A stretch of DNA of 33,763 nt from a virus: positions 1 to 33,763 of the IMG/VR virus record IMGVR_UViG_3300010037_000002. One strand, given 5' to 3'. How positions within the stretch are numbered: the stretch's first letter is position 1; each line of letters begins with the position of its first letter. Below are positions 29,252 to 33,763 of this stretch, one piece after another. The notes below the pieces were generated by a model, which saw only the letters and a list, made by a program, of their open reading frames with translations, did no database searches and had not been told where the DNA came from. The translations under genes and the position numbers were made by a program.

Positions 29252-30642
29252 TAAATATTATTTGCATTATCCATTACACCCGCACTAACATCATCTATTC
29301 GTTGTTTGTTGGTTGTCAACCAAACAACGTCCATCCCATCATCTTTTAGTGTTTCGTATTTCAAAACAGTACGCATTTCGTTTGGGGTAATTGGCGCGTC
29401 TTTCATCCACGCCATCATGTCTTTCACATCGGCTTGCATTTCCGGTAATTCAGTAACATCCCATTCAATTACCGCTTTTTCATAACCTTTGAAACGAGGT
29501 AGGAAATATTGATTTAATGCCGATTCTAATAGTTTTAAATCAGGTAAAATATTGTCTGTAATAGCTTGTTTACGCGCTTGGTTAGTATCTGTGCTACCTA
29601 ACGAAGCTTTCCCATCGTTGTTAATCAGCTCATCAGGCCAATTCAAAACATTGCATATAGATTTTCTGTCCCACGCAAGATATTCAAACGGCTTTAATTC
29701 ATCTGTGGTTAACGAAATACGTGTAAATCCAAGCTCCCCACTTGCTCCAGCTATTCTGCTTAATCGCTCTGGACTTTTGTCCATTTCAACCAATCGCTCT
29801 TTTAAGGATTCTGCTTGTTCTGGCGATAACGGAGTCCCTCCGTTTTTGGCGTGAATAAATCCAAAAGCACCCCCGTTTTGAAGTGTCTTAATATTTAAAT
29901 CAATTCCGCTATTCTGAGAATTAATATTTCTTAAAGCGGATCTAAGCGGACTTATTCCGTATAAATGCGATCCGTTTAAATCGAAATTAGGATTTGCATA
30001 TTTAATATGAATAACGTCTTTAGCTTTAAATTTAATCATCTGATTACCGTCAATAAGCATATAATGACTTATCGGACTTTCAACGCCTAACATATTCGCA
30101 TTAGATTTTAAAACTATTTGGATTAGTTGAGCTGGCAAAACATATAACTGAACCGGTACGCCTTTATTCGATCCATCTTCTGGCGACATTAAATAAAAAT
30201 AGCAATTGCCTATTGTTTTCATATAGGTTTTGTACAGCGCCCATACTTCTGACCATGTTTGAAGCTCATTAGGGTGATCTAAAGGGAAAGCAAGTTCTTC
30301 GTCAGAATATGCTTTGTTTTCTAATTGTAGTTTTTTGACAGATTGAATAAAGCTAGACAATCCTTTGGTCGCGTTGTTAAGCTGTGTTAATTTAGAATAT
30401 GCTTTTTTATCTTTAATCTGCTTTACACAATACGGCACGCTTTGGGTTTTCGTTGCCATTTGATTCACGCAAGCGTAAACATCTGGATTGATATTATAAC
30501 CTTTGTCTAAGTATGTTTTGTTGTTGGTGTCGTAGTGAGTATATCCGCCTCCTAAATATTGAAAGAACGCCTGATTGAAAGTATTTTTACCGATAAGCTT
30601 GATTGCTTGTGTAGCAATGAAATTTGATAACATATTCGCCAT
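29251..30642 (-). CDS. Portal protein (HK97 family, 463 aa)
   Basis: A 463-residue portal. Typical signatures are PDVYACVNQMATKTQSVPY, NCYFYLMSPEDG, QLYVLPAQLIQIV, IHIKYANPNFDLNGSHLYG and the SLGSTDTNQARKQAITDNIL segment with NWPDELIN. Twelve copies form the DNA portal that docks the terminase and neck. Normal length for the family. It follows the large terminase gene by 24 bp. M4 is an alternative start. Confidence 0.95.
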   Translation of the reverse strand: MANMLSNFIATQAIKLIGKNTFNQAFFQYLGGGYTHYDTNNKTYLDKGYNINPDVYACVNQMATKTQSVPYCVKQIKDKKAYSKLTQLNNATKGLSSFIQSVKKLQLENKAYSDEELAFPLDHPNELQTWSEVWALYKTYMKTIGNCYFYLMSPEDGSNKGVPVQLYVLPAQLIQIVLKSNANMLGVESPISHYMLIDGNQMIKFKAKDVIHIKYANPNFDLNGSHLYGISPLRSALRNINSQNSGIDLNIKTLQNGGAFGFIHAKNGGTPLSPEQAESLKERLVEMDKSPERLSRIAGASGELGFTRISLTTDELKPFEYLAWDRKSICNVLNWPDELINNDGKASLGSTDTNQARKQAITDNILPDLKLLESALNQYFLPRFKGYEKAVIEWDVTELPEMQADVKDMMAWMKDAPITPNEMRTVLKYETLKDDGMDVVWLTTNKQRIDDVSAGVMDNANNI

Positions 30643-30666
30643 ACGCCAAAATTAATGATTTTATTA

Positions 30667-32058
30667 TTAAAATGTGAAAAAATTACTGTCAATCAAATTT
30701 CGTTCAATACCGTAACAAGTTAAATCTATATGTTCATCATGTTTTCCGTTCGGGAACACTGCTATTTGATGAAGGAAATTTTCATTCCATGATCCTTTAA
30801 TCAGTATTACACGTCCACCTTCAATAAAATGGGAACAAGCTCTCGCATTTTCTATCTTAGAACTATTTACGAATGAGGTCTTTATTTCCGCAATATTTAA
30901 GTTGGTTTGCTGCCTAATTATCTGAACTATTGATTTACCGCTCGCTTTGGGCTCTACCAAAGATAATCCGATATTTACTCCACTTGATGAGATGTGATTA
31001 GGCAGGAATTTAATCAAATCCGGCATTTCTAGGTATTTATCAATACTTGAAAGTATTACATAGTTGTTATCCCACTTAGCGCCTACTTGAAACCCGCTCG
31101 GATCGTTTTTCGTGTCTTTTGTATAAGCCCCATCAATAAATAGTTCCCATTTAAGCGAATGAATAGGGACTTCTGATTTATCCATTATGGTAAACCAATC
31201 TTTACGCCATTCCCCACCCTCTGCTGGTGATGGAATTTGCATGTATTGCCCAGCGAAATTATACCTATTCGCTTGCCTTATTTGCTCTAGCTCTTCAAAG
31301 TTATGCTTCTCTGACCATAACGGGTTGTTGTCAATATCTAACGCTGGCAAACATAAATGTTCCCATTTTTCCCCAGATCCGCCATCCAAAAGAAAGCCGC
31401 TTAAATCTTCTTCGTGTAGTCGCTGCATAATCACAATAATAGGCGTGTCCCTGTCATTTACTCGGCTTCGAATTGTTGAATTATACCTTTCGTTTACCGC
31501 GCTTCTTTTAGCTTCCGAATTGGCGTCATCTGGCTTTAACGGATCATCTATAATTATCGCTCCCGAAAATATTTTACTTTCCGCTACACCCGCTCCAAAT
31601 CCCGTAATCGCTCCCCCAGAAGCGGTCGCATAAACCCCGCCTCCGGATTCATTAAACCACTTCTTTTTACCTTGCGCGTCCTTCTTTAATTTCATAGGCC
31701 ACAAAGCATTAAACGACTCGCTCTCTATATACTCTTTTGTTTGGCTAGAGTTATCAAGTGCTAAGTCGTCTGAATAAGATAAATGAATAAACTTTGCGGA
31801 TGGATTACGGGCTAAACACCAACTAATGAAGCATTTTACAGCTAATTCAGTCTTTCCGTAACGAGGGGGAATATTGATTATACCTCGCTTTATTTCGCCA
31901 TCAAACACTTTAGTTAAGAATTCGGATATTAAAGCGAAATGAGGTGCTACAATGAAGTTTCGTCTATGATTCTCTTTGTAAATGTATCGGGTAAAAAATA
32001 ATAAATCTCTTTCGCATTTTATCTTTATAACCTTTTGAATATTAGTAAGATTTGTCAA
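30667..32058 (-). CDS. terL: Terminase large subunit
   Basis: A 463-residue packaging motor. The ATPase domain has Walker A PPRYGKT (64-70), Walker B IIIDDP (168-173) and a Q-rich VIMQRLHEEDLSG motif. The RNase H-like nuclease domain has D309 (FIDGAYTKD), E369 (LVEPKASGKS) and D444 (DEHIDLTCYG). The only available start is TTG at 32058, 17 bp inside the small terminase gene; no ATG follows for over 100 codons. The protein cuts concatemers and pumps DNA into heads. Confidence 0.96.
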   Translation of the reverse strand: MTNLTNIQKVIKIKCERDLLFFTRYIYKENHRRNFIVAPHFALISEFLTKVFDGEIKRGIINIPPRYGKTELAVKCFISWCLARNPSAKFIHLSYSDDLALDNSSQTKEYIESESFNALWPMKLKKDAQGKKKWFNESGGGVYATASGGAITGFGAGVAESKIFSGAIIIDDPLKPDDANSEAKRSAVNERYNSTIRSRVNDRDTPIIVIMQRLHEEDLSGFLLDGGSGEKWEHLCLPALDIDNNPLWSEKHNFEELEQIRQANRYNFAGQYMQIPSPAEGGEWRKDWFTIMDKSEVPIHSLKWELFIDGAYTKDTKNDPSGFQVGAKWDNNYVILSSIDKYLEMPDLIKFLPNHISSSGVNIGLSLVEPKASGKSIVQIIRQQTNLNIAEIKTSFVNSSKIENARACSHFIEGGRVILIKGSWNENFLHQIAVFPNGKHDEHIDLTCYGIERNLIDSNFFTF

Positions 32059-32482
32059 GATTATTATTTATTAGTTTTATTTCTTGATCTGTCAGTTTTC
32101 CAGCGTCAATATTTATGTTGGTATTCACTATTGGCGCAAATCCGCCACGAGCCTTTAGGTAGTTTACAGTTGCGGATATTTGGTCTTTCTCTTGTTCGGC
32201 TGTCATGGCTAAAGTTGCCAAGTGAGCTAACATTTTTTCATTTGTAGGCAATATAGACTCTATTTCCGCCTTTGCGGTCTTTTCGATTATCAACGGCTCT
32301 ACCTTTGCCCGGAACTTATTAAATTCATTTTCCGCTTCCGAATACCATCGCCAAATAGTCACGCTTGAAACATTACATTTTGTTTCAATTTTCTTCAATA
32401 TATTTTTCTTATCAATACCCTTTTTTAAATCCTTAAGTATTGATTTTATTGCGCTTTCTTTATTAAATTCCCCTTTTGACAT
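32042..32482 (-). CDS. terS: Terminase small subunit
   Basis: A 146-residue protein with an N-terminal HTH (ILKDLKKGIDKKNILKKIET, then KCNVSSVTIWRWYSEAENEF), a helical centre and an acidic C-terminal arm (NINIDAGKLTDQEIKLINN). It overlaps the large subunit gene by 17 bp. It binds the phage packaging site and recruits TerL. A TAAATTTG box 5 bp upstream of its ATG would imply a leaderless transcript. Confidence 0.9.
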   Translation of the reverse strand: MSKGEFNKESAIKSILKDLKKGIDKKNILKKIETKCNVSSVTIWRWYSEAENEFNKFRAKVEPLIIEKTAKAEIESILPTNEKMLAHLATLAMTAEQEKDQISATVNYLKARGGFAPIVNTNINIDAGKLTDQEIKLINNNLDKSY

Positions 32483-32486
32483 ATTG

Positions 32487-32494
32487 CAAATTTA
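32487..32494 (-). promoter_or_regulatory. TAnnTTTG box just upstream of the small terminase
   Basis: The minus-strand sequence is TAAATTTG, a perfect -7 consensus. It lies after the lipoprotein terminator at 32513..32534, so the late operon needs a promoter here. The start point would fall near the ATG at 32482 (leaderless or nearly so), and no -33 TTG is at the standard distance. Confidence 0.35.
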
Positions 32495-32512
32495 GTCAAA
32501 TATCATTCAAAT

Positions 32513-32534
32513 AAAAAACCGCTTATTAAAGCGG
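32513..32534 (-). terminator. Intrinsic terminator after the lipoprotein gene
   Basis: A minus-strand hairpin CCGCTT-TAAT-AAGCGG is followed by six Ts. The lipoprotein stop codon TAA lies in the loop, so the gene ends inside its terminator. It separates the lipoprotein gene from the packaging operon. Confidence 0.85.
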
Positions 32535-32801
32535 CTGTTCTGTTAATCCTTCAAAGTTGCAAATCTTTTGATTTAAATAATATTCCTGATAATCTACAAC
32601 TTCGTATCTATCTCTTTGAGCTGGACTGTAACCAGGCATTTTTACTTCTATATAATCCCCTCTTTGATCTTCTCCGGCAGACGTTATTAAGCCGCAATTA
32701 ACTTCTTCTGATCCGTAATTTATTGGCTCGTACTCTTTTATTTCTGGCGTTGAGCAACTTAACAATACGATTGATAACGTAGTGAATAATAACTTTTTCA
32801 T
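32526..32801 (-). CDS. Small secreted lipoprotein (91 aa)
   Basis: A type II signal peptide MKKLLFTTLSIVLLSC with lipobox LLSC, so C16 would be lipidated and the mature protein anchored to a membrane. The remainder is acidic and short (STPEIKEYEPINYG...), with two further cysteines (VNCGLI and KICNFEG). It is transcribed alone: terminators lie on both sides and a promoter-like pair sits inside the upstream one. Phage lipoproteins often block receptors against superinfecting phages or act as outer spanins. Either is conceivable here. Confidence 0.85.
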   Translation of the reverse strand: MKKLLFTTLSIVLLSCSTPEIKEYEPINYGSEEVNCGLITSAGEDQRGDYIEVKMPGYSPAQRDRYEVVDYQEYYLNQKICNFEGLTEQPL

Positions 32802-32825
32802 GTCTTTTATGTTTTTAGATTTAAT

Positions 32826-32855
32826 TAAAGATAAACAAAAACCCCATCAAATCAA
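32826..32855 (-). promoter_or_regulatory. Candidate promoter of the lipoprotein gene
   Basis: On the minus strand TTG (32853..32855) is followed by 19 bases and TATCTTTA (32826..32833), a 7/8 match to TAnnTTTG. The leader to the ATG at 32801 would be about 18 nt. The -33 element overlaps the hairpin loop of the preceding terminator. Confidence 0.4.
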
Positions 32856-32866
32856 TGACGAGGTTT
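32835..32866 (-). terminator. Intrinsic terminator ahead of the lipoprotein gene
   Basis: The minus-strand RNA AAACCUCGUCA pairs with UGAUGGGGUUU over 11 bp (two G-U pairs) around a 6-nt loop and ends in UUUUGUUU. Because of the G-U pairs, the stem is good only on the minus strand. It ends the unit of the two genes at 32954..33618. Confidence 0.83.
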
Positions 32867-32890
32867 AAAGAAACTCTTTCGAGTCGTGTT
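32835..32890 (-). ncRNA. Candidate short RNA in the 152-bp gap upstream of the lipoprotein gene
   Basis: A perfect -7 box TATTTTTG (32897..32904) points to a start near 32890. The resulting ~56-nt RNA would hold a small hairpin GACUC-GAAA-GAGUU with a GNRA loop and then the strong terminator stem. It encodes nothing convincing beyond a 15-codon TTG ORF. It may also be simply the 3' end of the upstream unit. Confidence 0.27.
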
Positions 32891-32953
32891 CAGATTCAAA
32901 AATACTCCTTTCTTTTAGTTAATATTGAATTGACTTATTGAAAGGTAATGAAA

Positions 32954-33157
32954 TTAATCGTGCCAACTTTCTGTTAATGATTCATCTTTAAATAACGAAA
33001 AGTCAATCATTCCTCTTTCCTGAGTGATTTCAACTCTCATAAAAGCCTTGCCCTTACTTGTGCCTGTCGGTATGGCATAAACCCCCATTGGTACGTTTTC
33101 TGCTGTTCCAAATTTATTTATCAGGAATCTTTGTGCTAAAGTTATTTCCGCTAACAT
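32954..33157 (-). CDS. Small protein (67 aa), unknown function
   Basis: Starts MLAEITLAQRFLINKFGTAE, a helix, then a beta-rich body (VPMGVYAIPTGTSKGKAFMR) with an acidic end. It lies 17 bp after the DUF4494-like gene on the same strand. The next gap contains the terminator of this unit. Family not recognised. Confidence 0.72.
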   Translation of the reverse strand: MLAEITLAQRFLINKFGTAENVPMGVYAIPTGTSKGKAFMRVEITQERGMIDFSLFKDESLTESWHD

Positions 33158-33174
33158 ATTTACTTTTGATTAAA

Positions 33175-33618
33175 TTATTCAACTTCCCCACTTACATACG
33201 GAAATATATCCAAAATCTTTGACTCTGAAACCGATGGAATTTCATAATCCCCCATGCTGTTTTTCATTGCTTCACAAGTATTCTCATAAGCATGTTTTGC
33301 ATCATTGCCCTGAACCAATAAATATATATTAGTTTTACGTTCTTTTCCGCTTTCTTCGTCGTAAGCCGTTAATGAAATTTTAGATTTAAACCATTTATCA
33401 CAATCTTCAATCGGATAAACTTCTGAGAAATTTACGGGTTTAATATTTGTGATTTTGAATTCCTCACTAATGTAAGAAGTCATTTCTTCATTAATTCGGC
33501 TTTCAGCTTCTGTGTAAGATAATGCATCAACCAAATAAGCTTCTGTGACAATTTTTTGAACTCCTGTATCCTGAGTTTTACGGTATTTTACTTTGCATTC
33601 GTACCAAGTTGTATTCAT
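33175..33618 (-). CDS. DUF4494-like conserved protein (147 aa)
   Basis: TWYECKVKYRKTQDTGVQKI, VTEAYLVDALSYTEAESRIN, SEEFKITNIKPVNFSEVYP, DKWFKSKISLTAYDEESGKE and the YEIPSVSESKILDIFPY end are the features of DUF4494, a family restricted mostly to Bacteroidetes genomes and phages. Its role is unknown. On the circle it follows the tiny membrane ORF and palindrome at the junction. The full-length match makes this one of the surest family calls outside the structural genes. Confidence 0.85.
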   Translation of the reverse strand: MNTTWYECKVKYRKTQDTGVQKIVTEAYLVDALSYTEAESRINEEMTSYISEEFKITNIKPVNFSEVYPIEDCDKWFKSKISLTAYDEESGKERKTNIYLLVQGNDAKHAYENTCEAMKNSMGDYEIPSVSESKILDIFPYVSGEVE

Positions 33619-33635
33619 ATTTTTATTTTAATTAC

Positions 33636-33647
33636 GGCGAATTCGCC
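33636..33647. repeat. 12-bp perfect palindrome at the circle junction
   Basis: GGCGAATTCGCC is a perfect palindrome spanning the start of the terminal repeat, in the otherwise AT-rich gap upstream of the DUF4494-like gene. It is followed on the plus strand by TAGATTAGATTAG, a short tandem run. It may be an operator or hairpin. No T tract follows, so it is not a typical terminator. Confidence 0.7.
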
Positions 33648-33763
33648 TAGATTAGATTAGTGTTATTTACTTCTTTTGTATTTATCGATTTGGCTAGAAA
33701 TCCAAAGCCCTATGTTTATGCCGACTATTAAAGTAGATATTAGCTTTATTATCATTATTTTAA
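33641..33763. repeat. Terminal direct repeat, right copy
   Basis: Identical to 1..123 over all 123 bases. See the left copy for interpretation. The small minus-strand membrane ORF (23..115) is repeated here at 33663..33755 and should be counted once in the circular genome. Confidence 0.97.
33663..33755 (-). CDS. 30-residue membrane peptide (duplicate of 23..115 by contig overlap)
   Basis: The same 30-codon ORF as at 23..115, repeated because the contig ends overlap. In the closed genome there is one copy, between the tandem-HTH gene and the DUF4494-like gene. Confidence 0.48.
   Translation of the reverse strand: MIIKLISTLIVGINIGLWISSQIDKYKRSK

Noticed and set aside
1-33763. tRNA genes or CRISPR arrays
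   Set aside because: No cloverleaf-like pattern with a TTC-containing T arm and no regularly spaced repeats were noticed by eye. A covariance-model search was not possible.

Overview
The window is a complete or near-complete genome of a tailed siphovirus-type phage of a Bacteroidetes host, most likely Flavobacteriaceae. The reasons are the low GC content, promoter-like TAnnTTTG boxes, near absence of Shine-Dalgarno sequences, and several families typical of that phylum (a DUF4494-like protein, a SNF2-helicase/methylase fusion, 'KHLAPYL' and 'NELRLGN' proteins). Bases 1..123 are repeated exactly at 33641..33763, so the contig closes into a circle of 33,640 bp. Almost all genes lie on the minus strand and are read from high to low coordinates. 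Many overlap by TAATG, ATGA or 8 to 26 bp, which suggests translational coupling.

Reading in the direction of minus-strand transcription, 11.8 kb down to 1 is the replication, recombination and accessory region. It holds an excisionase-like HTH protein, a replication initiator with internal iteron-like repeats, a primase-helicase, small zinc and HTH proteins, and a PP-loop (PAPS-reductase-like) ATPase. An HNH endonuclease broken by one in-frame TAA, a helicase-DNA methyltransferase fusion, a YqaJ exonuclease with an overlapping partner, and many tiny ORFs follow. Several of the tiny ORFs are single membrane segments. Transcription continues through the circle junction into two small genes and a lipoprotein gene that is bracketed by terminators.

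From 32.5 kb down to 13.9 kb lies a textbook HK97-type morphogenesis and lysis cluster. It runs small and large terminase, portal, Mu F-like protein, prohead protease, major capsid, connector and head closure, HK97 gp10-like protein, tail terminator and tail tube. The tail chaperone pair (with a -1 frameshift at an A9 run), tape measure, baseplate protein, a second tube-like protein, two fibre proteins sharing an N-terminal module, a large fibre with a signal peptide, a secreted protein, two holin-like proteins and a lysozyme complete it.

Only 11.9 to 13.8 kb is on the plus strand: five small genes of unknown function ending in a strong bidirectional terminator that faces the end of the lysis genes. 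I found no integrase, tRNA, CRISPR array, DNA polymerase or reverse transcriptase. No stretch above 300 bp lacks a gene or gene remnant. Stop codons TAA, TAG and TGA are all used normally. The most notable points are the interrupted homing endonuclease, the tail frameshift, the iteron-like origin candidate, the exported fibre protein, the terminator-bracketed lipoprotein, and the methylase and PP-loop gene neighbourhood.
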